NCBI GenBank assembly: GCA_944324265.1
Contig: CALUVS010000001.1
Location: forward strand, 1 to 64,000
DNA: 64,000 nucleotides
Direction: 5' to 3'
Origin: an uncultured Traorella sp.
Lineage (GTDB): Bacteria; Bacillota_I; Bacilli_A; Erysipelotrichales; Erysipelotrichaceae
The notes under the pieces were generated by a model. That model was not told where the DNA came from and made no database searches. It worked only from the letters and a program-made list of their open reading frames with translations. Below, one piece after another: positions 35,227-43,498 of the stretch. Each line of letters begins with the position of its first letter. The stretch's first letter is position 1. Both the position numbers and the translations under genes were made by a program.

Positions 35227-36163
35227 AAAAGATCTGCGGGTCATGGGACTTCTTTTATCAAAAGGCTATCCGATTGGGGAAGCATTGAGGATGCTGGATG
35301 AGAAATATATCGGTATTGTCGAAAAACTCGAAGAGGGAGAGAAATTAGAACAATTTATTCCTTTTCATAAGAAGAACAGCTTCTATTCACAATTGAAGTT
35401 TTTTATGAGTGTATCTCCCATGCATGAAGCGATTGAAATTGCTTTTGATTATGAAAAACTGCATCAGAACTTATTGGAGCTTGTTTTAAAACAGATTACT
35501 TATCCGATATTTGTTCTGTGCTTAGCTATCGGTGTATTTTTTCTTTTTGAGATCATGATCTACCCGCAGCTGCTGACATTTGTCAGTTCAGCTGAACAAA
35601 ATCCATTATTTTTTCAGCTGATGCATTTCATTTTGATCATGTTATTTCTTTTGCTTTTTGTCTTGCTTGTTTTCATTGCTTTGATTCATTTCAACAGAGA
35701 TTTTTATCATCTTGTATTTGATAAGTTTTTGGTTCAGCTGCCATTTATCAAAAGTTATGTCTCTTATCAATTTGCCTCTTATTTATTGCTTTTTATGAGA
35801 AAAGGCTATGCGACTCGTCAAATCTTACAGGCATTATGCCATTTATCCAGACAATCTCCTTTGTCTTGGCTGGCGGCAGATCTGAATCAGATGAGCGAAA
35901 GCGGGCAGGAGTATATGCCGATGATCAATAAACATGTTTATCTGACGGATAGTTTTTGCTTTTTCTTTCGTATAGGATATTATGCTTCGACTCTTGAAAG
36001 TACACTGAAAGATTATCTGGATTATCAGCAAGATCAATTTCAGCGTCATCTGAAGTATTTCAGCATTGCTGTTTCACTTTTCAGCTATGGCTTTATTGCC
36101 GTATTAGTTGCTATGATTTATCAAATGCTTTTAAGTCCGCTCGAAATGTTAACGATAATGTAA
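35198..36163 (+). CDS. comGB: Competence pseudopilus membrane protein ComGB
   Basis: This GspF/PilC-family polytopic membrane protein has three hydrophobic regions (LVLKQITYPIFVLCL, FILIMLFLLLFVLLVFI and SLFSYGFIAVLVAMI). The frame is open far into comGA, so the start is uncertain. ATG 35198, or the adjacent 35195, gives 321-322 residues, the normal length, with the expected GLLLSKGYPIGEAL opening. No clear ribosome binding site is seen; coupling to comGA, which ends at 35226, is likely. Confidence 0.88.
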   Translation: MPATTCWINKKDLRVMGLLLSKGYPIGEALRMLDEKYIGIVEKLEEGEKLEQFIPFHKKNSFYSQLKFFMSVSPMHEAIEIAFDYEKLHQNLLELVLKQITYPIFVLCLAIGVFFLFEIMIYPQLLTFVSSAEQNPLFFQLMHFILIMLFLLLFVLLVFIALIHFNRDFYHLVFDKFLVQLPFIKSYVSYQFASYLLLFMRKGYATRQILQALCHLSRQSPLSWLAADLNQMSESGQEYMPMINKHVYLTDSFCFFFRIGYYASTLESTLKDYLDYQQDQFQRHLKYFSIAVSLFSYGFIAVLVAMIYQMLLSPLEMLTIM

Positions 36164-36172
36164 GGAGGAACT

Positions 36173-36466
36173 ATGAAAAAAGGATTTACGATTTTGGAAA
36201 TGATTTTAGTTTTATCTGTCATATCACTGATCTTTTTGATTACTTTGCCGAATATCCAGCAGAAAAATGAGATTATTCAGAAAAAGGGGTGTGAAGCGCT
36301 GATCGAAGTAGTGAATTCACAGATTTTGCTGTATGAACTTGAAAATTTAGAGACCCCTAGTGATATCAGCCAGCTGATTGACGGCGGTTATCTAAAAGAA
36401 GGACAGCAAAGATGTCCGAATGGCCAGCAGATTCAGATTGTCGAGGGTGAAGCCAGTGCACAGTAG
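36173..36466 (+). CDS. comGC: Major competence pseudopilin ComGC
   Basis: The 97-residue prepilin has a type IV leader MKKGFTILEMILVL, with processing expected between Gly4 and Phe5 and the conserved Glu at mature position 5. One hydrophobic helix forms the filament core. AAGGAGGAAC precedes the ATG. ComGC is the main subunit of the DNA-uptake pilus. The required prepilin peptidase ComC is not encoded in this window. Confidence 0.94.
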   Translation: MKKGFTILEMILVLSVISLIFLITLPNIQQKNEIIQKKGCEALIEVVNSQILLYELENLETPSDISQLIDGGYLKEGQQRCPNGQQIQIVEGEASAQ

Positions 36467-36827
36467 AGGTTTTACAATGATTGAGATGATTTTTGTATTG
36501 ATGATTGCAATGATCTTTGTTTTGATCAGTACTCATACAAGGCCGAATTCCATGCATCTGCAGGCTCAAAGAATTACAGAACTGCTTCATTTAGCGCAAT
36601 TGAGATCTATAATGAATGCTGAAAATGTCAGAATCGAATTTGATGGAAAGATATTGTATATTGATGAACAAAGCTATGATTTATCCCCGTTAGTATGTGA
36701 ACATGAACAATTTCATTACAATGAACTCGGTCATATCTCACAAGCAGATACAATTTCTTGCTTTCAGAATGAAAAGGAAATTCAATTTGTTTTTCAATTA
36801 GGAAGCGGGTGGCAGCGTGTACAGTAG
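36456..36827 (+). CDS. comGD: Minor pseudopilin ComGD
   Basis: The protein has 123 residues if translation begins at GTG 36456, which has GAGGGTG upstream and overlaps comGC by 11 nt. Its leader VHSRGFTMIEMIFVL has the G|F prepilin peptidase site and Glu at +5, followed by a hydrophobic helix. An in-frame upstream codon at 36420 would add an unlikely basic extension. Confidence 0.88.
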   Translation: MHSRGFTMIEMIFVLMIAMIFVLISTHTRPNSMHLQAQRITELLHLAQLRSIMNAENVRIEFDGKILYIDEQSYDLSPLVCEHEQFHYNELGHISQADTISCFQNEKEIQFVFQLGSGWQRVQ

Positions 36828-36993
36828 AAAGGGATTTATGCTTGTGGAAGCATTGCTGGTATTTGCTTTGTGCATATTGATCGTGGCAGCTGTTGTCAGC
36901 GGCAGCTTTGATGTTTCAATCATGGATGACCAAATTCAGCTGATAGAGAAGAGCAGTGCAGATGAGAAACTGCGGGATGCTTATGGTACGTAA
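36817..36993 (+). CDS. comGE: Very short minor pseudopilin ComGE
   Basis: A 58-residue frame starts at GTG 36817 with GCGGGTGG upstream and overlaps comGD by 11 nt. Its start, VYSRKGFMLVEALLVF, is a type IV prepilin leader (KG|FMLVE). A 20-residue hydrophobic helix and a short charged tail complete the protein. It is about half the usual ComGE length, which makes it easy to miss. It overlaps comGF by 11 nt, so the overlapping-gene pattern holds on both sides. Confidence 0.82.
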   Translation: MYSRKGFMLVEALLVFALCILIVAAVVSGSFDVSIMDDQIQLIEKSSADEKLRDAYGT

Positions 36994-37369
36994 AGGATTT
37001 ACGATGATTGAAGCCCTATTTTCACTGATGATTCTTTCATTCAGTTTTGTTTTGCTTGCAATAGGACTTCCATCCCTTCATAAAATAACAGCTGTTCGAT
37101 ATCCTGTTGAAGAAGAAATTGCTTTGCGTCAGATTCGCCGCTTGCTGCTTTTGAGTGAGGATATTCAGTGCAGCGGCACACAGCTGGATTTCTGGTATCA
37201 GGATGATTGGTTTACACTTCTTTTGGATGGCAATCGATTGGTGCGGGTGGATGGTTATTTGATTTATATGGAGAATATTGATTCGCTGGAATTTCGCGAA
37301 AAGAAGGGATGTATTTATCTTTACTATGAAAAAAATCAGAAAGCAAAGGAACGTCTGCTTGTTTGTTAG
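36983..37369 (+). CDS. comGF: Minor pseudopilin ComGF
   Basis: The 128-residue protein begins MVRKGFTMIEALFSLMIL, a prepilin leader with G|F and Glu at +5. The rest resembles ComGF: RQIRRLLLLSEDIQ and a C-terminal beta region. Start ATG 36983 is chosen for the GCGGG upstream; ATG 36977 is also possible. It overlaps comGE and the next gene. Confidence 0.82.
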   Translation: MVRKGFTMIEALFSLMILSFSFVLLAIGLPSLHKITAVRYPVEEEIALRQIRRLLLLSEDIQCSGTQLDFWYQDDWFTLLLDGNRLVRVDGYLIYMENIDSLEFREKKGCIYLYYEKNQKAKERLLVC

Positions 37370-37718
37370 AAGAGGTTTTGCATCAATATCACTGGTTTTT
37401 CTTCTGCAGCTTTTCATGGCAGTCTTGCTTCTGCTTCAGGTTCGGCTGCAGATACTGACTGAAATGAAGAAACAGACGTATGAATTGGAATTGATTGAAA
37501 TAGAACTGGTCAATCATCTGAAGCAGACACTGGCCAATTATCAAACGGAAGAAGAATCATTGCAGATTCAGGGAATTGAAGTCAATATTAATTATGGAGA
37601 ATTAGAAGCATTTGCAGAGATTCATACAAATCCTATCCGGCAATTGCATGTCGTCTATGATGATATATGGATGTGCATCAGTGAATTTGAATATGTTGAA
37701 GGAATTGATGCAGACTAA
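37326..37718 (+). CDS. ComGG-like protein, last of the comG operon
   Basis: This 130-residue protein has a basic N-terminus, one hydrophobic segment (ASISLVFLLQLFMAVLLLLQV) and a soluble C-terminal half, the general form of ComGG, which lacks a good prepilin site. The assignment rests mostly on its place directly after comGF, overlapping by 44 nt. The start could also be a later TTG near the RRGF sequence. It is 14 nt from the next gene. Confidence 0.65.
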   Translation: MKKIRKQRNVCLFVRRGFASISLVFLLQLFMAVLLLLQVRLQILTEMKKQTYELELIEIELVNHLKQTLANYQTEEESLQIQGIEVNINYGELEAFAEIHTNPIRQLHVVYDDIWMCISEFEYVEGIDAD

Positions 37719-37732
37719 AAATGAGGTGGCTT

Positions 37733-38062
37733 ATGAAAAACAGTTTGGTGGCCAGTTTCTTTTATTTTCTATTATGTACATTTTTCATTGCCGGTACTTT
37801 TTTGCCGATAAAAGCATTTCTTTTATGTTTTATTTATTTCGGCTATAGCTGGCTGATCCGCTTTTTCTATAAAAAGAATGAAAGAAAAGATGTAGAAGCG
37901 AAGGATTTTATGGCTGCGGGAATGTTTACTTTGCTTGTATTGTTTCTCCACATATGGACAGGCGGCCAGATTGAAATAGTTCAAGTCATTATTCTATTCT
38001 GTATCAATTGCATTGCCAGTGTTAATTTTGGAGCTTTATTGCGCTATGAGATACTTACATAG
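37733..38062 (+). CDS. Hypothetical membrane protein after comG
   Basis: I do not recognise this 109-residue protein. It has about four hydrophobic segments (SLVASFFYFLLCTFFIAGTF, AFLLCFIYFGYSWLI, MAAGMFTLLVLFLHIW, VIILFCINCIASVNF) and a charged loop KKNERKDVEAKD. GAGGTGG precedes ATG 37733, so it is probably cotranscribed with comG. A role in competence is suggested only by position. Confidence 0.7.
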   Translation: MKNSLVASFFYFLLCTFFIAGTFLPIKAFLLCFIYFGYSWLIRFFYKKNERKDVEAKDFMAAGMFTLLVLFLHIWTGGQIEIVQVIILFCINCIASVNFGALLRYEILT

Positions 38063-38090
38063 CATTTTATCATCAAAAAGTGCCTGTTTT
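38062..38090 (+). terminator. Weak terminator of the comG operon
   Basis: GCATTTT pairs with AAAGTGC (one G-U pair) and is followed by CTGTTTT. The stem is AT-rich. Confidence 0.4.
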
Positions 38091-38091
38091 A

Positions 38092-38119
38092 TTGACAAAA
38101 TGAAGATTTTCGTTACAAT
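38092..38119 (+). promoter_or_regulatory. Promoter for efp
   Basis: A perfect TTGACA (38092-38097), 16 nt and TACAAT (38114-38119). Confidence 0.8.
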
Positions 38120-38149
38120 AAAGGGTGGACTTTAGAAGGAGTGAAAATA

Positions 38150-38707
38150 ATGATTATTGTAAATGATTTAAAACCAGGACTTACAATTGAATACGAAAAT
38201 GGTATTTACGTAGTTCTTGATATTTCTCACAATAAAACTGCTATGCGTCAGATGATCGTTAAAGCTAAAGCTAAAAACTTAAGAACAGGTACGATCATTG
38301 ATTTATCTTTCACAGGCGGAGATAAGGTTGAACAGGCTCATATTGATAAAAGAGAAATGCAGTATTTATATGATGATGGTACAAACTGCATCTTCATGGA
38401 TAATGAAACTTATGAACAGTTAGAAATTCCAATGGAAAATTTAAAATGGGAATTGAATTTCATCAAACCAAATTCAAATGTCAACATTTCTTTATTTGAA
38501 GGGGAAGTTTTAGGTGTTATTTTACCAGATAAGGTTGCTTTGCAGATCGTTGAAGCTGAACCGGCTGTAAAAGGTGATACAGCTACTGGTGCAACGAAAA
38601 ATGCTAAGCTGGAAACAGGACTTGAAATTCGTGTACCTTTATTCATCAATGATGATGAAATGGTCATGGTTACTACTGCAGACGGCAAATACGCAGGAAG
38701 AGCATAA
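38150..38707 (+). CDS. efp: Elongation factor P with an atypical tip loop
   Basis: The 185-residue protein has the three beta-barrel domains of EF-P (KOW-like N-terminus and two OB folds, ending with the TADGKY signature). EF-P binds beside the ribosomal P site and relieves stalling at polyproline. The tip loop, normally K-P-G-K-G with a modified residue 32, reads HNKTAMRQ here: Met32 and Arg33 replace the usual Lys or Arg and Gly, and Pro30-Gly31 are lost. ATG 38150 follows AGAAGGAGTG; the GTG at 38141 is part of that site. Confidence 0.94.
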   Translation: MIIVNDLKPGLTIEYENGIYVVLDISHNKTAMRQMIVKAKAKNLRTGTIIDLSFTGGDKVEQAHIDKREMQYLYDDGTNCIFMDNETYEQLEIPMENLKWELNFIKPNSNVNISLFEGEVLGVILPDKVALQIVEAEPAVKGDTATGATKNAKLETGLEIRVPLFINDDEMVMVTTADGKYAGRA

Positions 38708-38733
38708 GAATCAGGAAACTGATTCTTTTTTTA
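38706..38733 (+). terminator. Intrinsic terminator of efp
   Basis: AAGAATCAG/CTGATTCTT with loop GAAA followed by a T tract; the 5' arm overlaps the stop codon. Confidence 0.93.
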
Positions 38734-38741
38734 TAAAATTC

Positions 38742-38770
38742 TTTACATTGCTGCTGGCAAAGACTATAAT
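38742..38770 (+). promoter_or_regulatory. Promoter for the FMN riboswitch and ribU
   Basis: TTTACA (38742-38747), 17 nt and TATAAT (38765-38770). Confidence 0.85.
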
Positions 38771-38783
38771 AAGGGTGACAAAA

Positions 38784-38886
38784 CTTCAGGGTCGGGTGAA
38801 ATTCCCTACCGGCGGTATACCCCGCGAGCCTTAGGGCATGAATCGGTGCAATTCCGATGGCGACAGTAAAGTCTGGATGAAAGAAG
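38784..38886 (+). promoter_or_regulatory. FMN riboswitch (RFN element)
   Basis: The conserved RFN blocks are present in order: TTCAGGGTCGGGTGAAATTC, CCTACCGGCGGTA, GAGCC, GCAATTCCGATGGCGACAG and AGTCTGGATGAAAGAAG. It would bind flavin mononucleotide and, with the terminator at 38901-38932, shut off riboflavin uptake when FMN is plentiful. Confidence 0.97.
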
Positions 38887-38900
38887 TTCATATTTCTTTT

Positions 38901-38932
38901 GGTTTCCTGCTGTTTTGTGAGAAACCTTTTTT
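38901..38932 (+). terminator. Riboswitch-controlled terminator
   Basis: GGTTTC/GAAACC with a 14-nt loop and six T lies between the aptamer and ribU, the usual attenuation layout. Confidence 0.85.
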
Positions 38933-38962
38933 ATTGGAAAAAGGACACAAGGAGGAAAAAGT

Positions 38963-39568
38963 ATGTCAAAAAAATTTTTAAGTATTGATCGTATTGCACG
39001 CATTGGAGTTTTATCTGCGCTGGCTGTCATTTTAATGCTTTTGGAAATTCCGCTGCCTTTTTTGCCGCCATTTTATAAAATAGATTTTTCAGAAGTAGTT
39101 GTATTGCTCGGCGGATTTTCATTGGGACCATTGAGTGCCATGCTGATTGAAGGATTTAAAATATTGTTATTTATGCTTTTTAAACCGACTGAAACGGCTT
39201 TTGTCGGTGAATTGGCTAATTTTATCATTGGCTGTTCATTTACTGTACCTGCTGCTTTCATCTATCAGAAGCATAAAACACAAAAACAGGCTATTGTCGG
39301 GATGACTGTCGGTACATTGATCATGATCATTGTGGGCGGTATCATGAATGCCTTTGTGCTTCTGCCGACTTATGCGGCAGTATTTCATTTGCCGATTGAA
39401 GAATTGATTGCGATGGGAACAAGTGTCAATGCCAGCATCAACAGTCTGACAACCTTTGTTTTGTTTGCGACAACACCGCTGAATCTGATCAAAGGAGTTG
39501 TTTGCAGCGGTATAGTCTTTGTTATTTACAAACGAGTCTCCCCATTTTTAAAAATCAAAAATCATTAA
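38963..39568 (+). CDS. ribU: Riboflavin ECF transporter S component
   Basis: The 201-residue integral membrane protein has six hydrophobic segments and RibU features (FLPPFYKIDFSEVVVLLGGFSLGPLSAMLIEG and GMTVGTLIMIIVGGIMNAFVLLP). It binds riboflavin and works with the shared energising module EcfA/A'/T, encoded elsewhere. AAGGAGGAAAAAG precedes the ATG. The upstream FMN riboswitch confirms the substrate class. Confidence 0.95.
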   Translation: MSKKFLSIDRIARIGVLSALAVILMLLEIPLPFLPPFYKIDFSEVVVLLGGFSLGPLSAMLIEGFKILLFMLFKPTETAFVGELANFIIGCSFTVPAAFIYQKHKTQKQAIVGMTVGTLIMIIVGGIMNAFVLLPTYAAVFHLPIEELIAMGTSVNASINSLTTFVLFATTPLNLIKGVVCSGIVFVIYKRVSPFLKIKNH

Positions 39569-39590
39569 AGCGAAGTCATTTCGCTTTTTC
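39567..39590 (+). terminator. Intrinsic terminator of ribU
   Basis: AAAGCGAA/TTCGCTTT with a 5-nt loop and trailing T residues; the 5' arm overlaps the stop. Confidence 0.85.
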
Positions 39591-39644
39591 ATTGCATTGA
39601 ATTGCATTTCTTTTTCTGAAACAGTATAATTGAGAACGAAATTT

Positions 39645-39653
39645 TGTTATAAT
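39645..39653 (+). promoter_or_regulatory. Extended -10 promoter of the cmk-der-gpsA operon
   Basis: TGT-TATAAT (TATAAT at 39648-39653) lies 22 nt before ATG 39676. A second TATAAT occurs at 39625-39630. Confidence 0.6.
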
Positions 39654-39675
39654 AAATGCGTTGGAGGTTTTGATT

Positions 39676-40431
39676 ATGGAGAATTATTCACGTGTAAAAA
39701 AATACGAACAATTACGTAAAGAAATAGATATGGGGACGGAGGATGAAATTCGCAGTGAAGAATTAAGCGAATATGCAAATAAATTAAATGAATTTGATCC
39801 AAAATTCTTTAAAAAGATGGAAGTGCAGAGTGAAGCACAGCCAACACGTATCAAAGATACAACAGAGAGTTTTCCAATGAAGGAGGACACTTTTAAAAAT
39901 GAATATATGGATGATTTTATCCGTGAAGTCAAAGCCTACAATAAGGAAAAAGGATTGATTGAAAGTGAAATTACAGAAATAGATATTTTAAATCAATTGA
40001 GAAATCCTGTTCGCTTGAAAAGAGAAAACTATGTAAAAGAACTGACTTCTTCTCAGCCTGTACTGCGTACGGCAGAAGAAGAGAAATCAAATGAAACGAT
40101 CCAGCAGTCAAAGATGGAAATTGCACGTCAGATCAAGGAATTGCTGAATGAGGAGCCAAGCGGCAGCGGCATGAATGTATCCAAGGTGGATATGGAAGAA
40201 AAGAAGATGCCGGAAGATGACAGAAATCAGGAATTCATTGAAAAGATCAATGAACAGACACAGCAGATCAAACTGCAGATGGATCAGCAGTCCAGTGACT
40301 TAAAGGAATTGAACACTGATTTGGATAAGACAAATAAAATGCTGAATGTCATTCTGATCATTGTTCTTTTGGCTTTGCTTGGGCTGATTGCCTTTATGGT
40401 TTACTGGATGTTAACTGGAGGAAATGCTTAA
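39676..40431 (+). CDS. Tail-anchored coiled-coil protein of unknown function
   Basis: I do not recognise this 251-residue protein. It is highly charged and rich in Glu, Lys and Gln, with probable coiled coil at residues about 185-225 (EFIEKINEQTQQIKLQ and SSDLKELNTDLDKTNKM). A single C-terminal membrane helix (VILIIVLLALLGLIAFMVYW) is followed by only a few residues. It would face the cytoplasm as a tail-anchored protein. It overlaps cmk by one base. TTGGAGG precedes ATG 39676. Scaffold or division roles are possible but unsupported. Confidence 0.8.
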   Translation: MENYSRVKKYEQLRKEIDMGTEDEIRSEELSEYANKLNEFDPKFFKKMEVQSEAQPTRIKDTTESFPMKEDTFKNEYMDDFIREVKAYNKEKGLIESEITEIDILNQLRNPVRLKRENYVKELTSSQPVLRTAEEEKSNETIQQSKMEIARQIKELLNEEPSGSGMNVSKVDMEEKKMPEDDRNQEFIEKINEQTQQIKLQMDQQSSDLKELNTDLDKTNKMLNVILIIVLLALLGLIAFMVYWMLTGGNA

Positions 40432-41096
40432 TGAAGATCAACATAGCTATTGATGGACCAAGTGCTGCCGGCAAAAGCACTATTGCACGATTGTGTGCTT
40501 CTTTGCTCAATTATTCTCATTTGGATACAGGGGCTATGTATCGCTGTGTAGGATATCAATCAAAGATTGAAGGAATTGCAGAAGATGATGAAGAAGCCTT
40601 GGCTGAGATGATTCAGCGGATGAAAATTGATTTTGATGCGGAAGGGCATGTGTATATTAACCAAGAAGATGTGACATCGAAGATTCGTGATAATGAGATG
40701 TCAATGCGTGCCAGCAATGTTTCAAAATTAGCTAAAGTGAGAGAAAGTCTTGTAGCACTTCAAAAAGAAATTGCTAAAAACAAAGGTTATATCTTGGATG
40801 GCCGAGATATCGGAACAGTAGTTTTACCGGATGCAGAGCTGAAGGTATTCTTGGTTGCCAGTGTTGAAGCAAGAGCTAAACGCAGAATTTTAGAATATCA
40901 GGAAAAAGGAATTGTCTTTGATGAACAAGAAGTCATCGAAGATATCAAAAGAAGAGATTATCAGGATTCTCATCGTGAGAATTCTCCATTGAAAAAAGCC
41001 AATGATGCTTATACATTGGATACTTCTGACATGAGCATTGAAGAAGTCAAACAATGGTTTATTGATAAGCTGAAGGAAATGGGGGTATATCATTGA
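40431..41096 (+). CDS. cmk: Cytidylate kinase
   Basis: The 221-residue kinase phosphorylates CMP and dCMP. The P-loop GPSAAGKST lies at residues 8-16, and the CMP-binding motifs LDTGAMYR and [10 protein letters not shown] are present. The C-terminal [18 protein letters not shown] is typical. Start overlaps the upstream coiled-coil gene; the end overlaps der by 4 nt. Confidence 0.96.
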   Translation: MKINIAIDGPSAAGKSTIARLCASLLNYSHLDTGAMYRCVGYQSKIEGIAEDDEEALAEMIQRMKIDFDAEGHVYINQEDVTSKIRDNEMSMRASNVSKLAKVRESLVALQKEIAKNKGYILDGRDIGTVVLPDAELKVFLVASVEARAKRRILEYQEKGIVFDEQEVIEDIKRRDYQDSHRENSPLKKANDAYTLDTSDMSIEEVKQWFIDKLKEMGVYH

Positions 41097-42403
41097 TACA
41101 CGGTGTAGTTGCCATTGTCGGCAGACCTAATGTAGGCAAATCGACAATATTTAATCGTATGATCGGAGAAAGAAAGAGCATTGTGGAAGATGTTCCCGGT
41201 GTGACAAGAGATCGCATTTATGGAAAAGCTGATTGGCTGACCAAGGAGTTCCGTGTGATTGATACAGGCGGAATTCAATTGGAAAATCAGCCTTTTCGTG
41301 ATGAAATTCAAATGCAGGTTGAAATTGCGATTGATGAAGCAGATACGATTGTATTTGTTGTCAGCGGTAAAGAAGGAATGACCAGTGATGATGAATATAT
41401 TGCCAAAATACTTCGCAGAAGTAAAAAACCTGTCATATTAGCTGTAAATAAAATTGATGATTTTCAATTAAAAGATGCTATTTATGAATTTTATAGTTTA
41501 GGTTTGGGGGATCCGATTCCGGTGAGCGGTGTGCACGGCATCGGTATGGGTGATATTTTGGATAAGATCATTGAATCTTTCCCAAATAACAAACGCAATG
41601 AATATGAAGGAATGACGAAATTTGCTTTGATCGGACGTCCGAATGTCGGAAAGAGTTCTTTGGTCAATGCAATTTTGAATCAGGATCGTACAATTGTATC
41701 GAATATTGAAGGAACAACGCGTGATGCCATTGATACGCCTTTTAAGCGAGATGGCAAGGATTATGTTGTGATTGATACTGCCGGTATCCGCAAACGCGGC
41801 AAAGTTTATGAAAATGTAGAAAAGTATTCTGTTCTGCGTGCACTTTCTGCCATTGAAAGAAGCGATGTGGTTTTAGTTCTGTTAGATGGGGAAACCGGTA
41901 TTCGTGAACAGGATAAGCATGTAGCGGGCTATGCACATGAAGCAGGCAAGGGCGTTATCATTGTTTATAATAAATGGGATACAGTTGAAAAAGATGAAAG
42001 AACAATGAATGAGATTGAAAAGAAGATCCGCAATGAATTCTTATATTTAAGTTATGCACCGATTGCCTTTGTATCAGCGAAGACGAAACAGCGTGTTCAG
42101 ACGCTGCTTCCATTGATTGATGAAGTGCATGATTATTCTTTATTGCGTATTCAGACAAATGTTTTGAATGAGGTGATCATGGATGCTCAGCTGATGACTC
42201 CGCCGCCAACTCATAATGGAAAGCGTCTGCGTATTTATTATTGTTCACAAGTGGCTGTAGCGCCTCCTACTTTTGTTTTATTTGTTAATGATCCGGAATT
42301 GCTGCACTTTTCTTATAAGCGTTTCTTGGAAAATAAGCTGCGTGAAGCATTTAACTTTACTGGTACAACATTGCGTATTATTGCCAGAGAAAGGCAGCAG
42401 TAA
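41093..42403 (+). CDS. der: Ribosome-assembly GTPase Der (EngA)
   Basis: The 436-residue protein has two tandem GTPase domains, each with GRPNVGKS (residues near 9 and 178), and a C-terminal KH-like domain. Der acts in 50S subunit assembly. The start is a TTG at 41093 giving [17 protein letters not shown], with GGGGGTA upstream; the overlap with the cmk stop supports it. Confidence 0.96.
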   Translation: MIHGVVAIVGRPNVGKSTIFNRMIGERKSIVEDVPGVTRDRIYGKADWLTKEFRVIDTGGIQLENQPFRDEIQMQVEIAIDEADTIVFVVSGKEGMTSDDEYIAKILRRSKKPVILAVNKIDDFQLKDAIYEFYSLGLGDPIPVSGVHGIGMGDILDKIIESFPNNKRNEYEGMTKFALIGRPNVGKSSLVNAILNQDRTIVSNIEGTTRDAIDTPFKRDGKDYVVIDTAGIRKRGKVYENVEKYSVLRALSAIERSDVVLVLLDGETGIREQDKHVAGYAHEAGKGVIIVYNKWDTVEKDERTMNEIEKKIRNEFLYLSYAPIAFVSAKTKQRVQTLLPLIDEVHDYSLLRIQTNVLNEVIMDAQLMTPPPTHNGKRLRIYYCSQVAVAPPTFVLFVNDPELLHFSYKRFLENKLREAFNFTGTTLRIIARERQQ

Positions 42404-43395
42404 TGAAAATATTTGTTGCAGGAAGCGGTACTTGGGGACTGGCTTTATCGCAGATACTTTGTGATAATGGTCATGAAGTAACGGTATATGCTCGTGATGA
42501 AAAACAAGTTGAAGAGATCAATACTTATCATACAAACAGAAAATATTTCGGCGATCAGCTTCTGCCGGAGAATATTATAGCTGTTCATAGTTTTGAAATG
42601 CTTGCTTCCAGTGATCTACTGTTATTAGCAGTACCGAGCAATGCAGTAGAGAGCATGTGCTTGGCAGTGAGAGAGTATATGACAAAACCTATGATCGTTA
42701 TCAATACGGCCAAGGGATTTGATCCTGCTACCAATGATCGTATGAGTGAAGTAATTCGCCGATGCATTCCGGAAGATAAATTGAAGAGTGTTGTTTCCTT
42801 GATTGGACCTTCTCATGCTGAGGAAGTCATTTTACGTCTGCTGACCACAGTCTGTGCTGTGTCTTTGTGTGAAGAAGATGCCAAATTTGTACAGGAGTTA
42901 TTTTCAAATGAAACCTTCCGTGTTTATCGCGGGAATGATGAAATTGGTTCTGAATTAGGAGCGGCTATTAAGAATCCGATTGCTTTGGCCAGCGGTATGC
43001 TGACAGGATTAGGCTATGGGGATAACACAAGGGCTGCTCTGATTACCCGAGGACTGGCAGAGATGATACGCTTTGGTATAAAGGCTGGGGCTCAGAAGGA
43101 AACGTTTATGGGCCTGACAGGCATGGGAGATCTGATTGTTACATGCACCAGTGTACATTCCCGTAATTATCAAGCGGGTCTGATGATTGGAAAGGCAGAT
43201 AATGCCGATGTATTTTGGAAGAATAATACGAAGACCGTTGAAGGAGTTCGTACAACCAAGGTTTTATATGAATTAAAGCAGAAGTATGATATTTCAATGC
43301 CGATCGTTGATGAAATCTATCAGGTTCTTTATGAAGGAAAAAGTCCTTCACGATCTGCTAAAGATTTGATGCTTCGTGAATTAAAAGCTGAATAA
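42403..43395 (+). CDS. gpsA: Glycerol-3-phosphate dehydrogenase NAD(P)+
   Basis: This 330-residue enzyme reduces dihydroxyacetone phosphate to sn-glycerol 3-phosphate for phospholipid synthesis. Motifs include the Rossmann GSGTWGLALSQ (residues 6-16), IGPSHAEEV, ELGAAIKNPIALASGM (catalytic Lys) and GLTGMGDLIVTC. The ATG overlaps the der stop by one base. A terminator follows. Confidence 0.96.
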   Translation: MKIFVAGSGTWGLALSQILCDNGHEVTVYARDEKQVEEINTYHTNRKYFGDQLLPENIIAVHSFEMLASSDLLLLAVPSNAVESMCLAVREYMTKPMIVINTAKGFDPATNDRMSEVIRRCIPEDKLKSVVSLIGPSHAEEVILRLLTTVCAVSLCEEDAKFVQELFSNETFRVYRGNDEIGSELGAAIKNPIALASGMLTGLGYGDNTRAALITRGLAEMIRFGIKAGAQKETFMGLTGMGDLIVTCTSVHSRNYQAGLMIGKADNADVFWKNNTKTVEGVRTTKVLYELKQKYDISMPIVDEIYQVLYEGKSPSRSAKDLMLRELKAE

Positions 43396-43417
43396 ACAGG
43401 TGCAAACCTGTTTTTTT
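43394..43417 (+). terminator. Intrinsic terminator of gpsA
   Basis: AAACAGG/CCTGTTT with a 6-nt loop and T tract. Confidence 0.88.
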
Positions 43418-43498
43418 CTGACATTTCAAGAAATCAGAGTACTTTGCTTCTAAGCATCAGCACTTGTACATAGAGTGTAAGTGAATAAGGAGGAAAGT

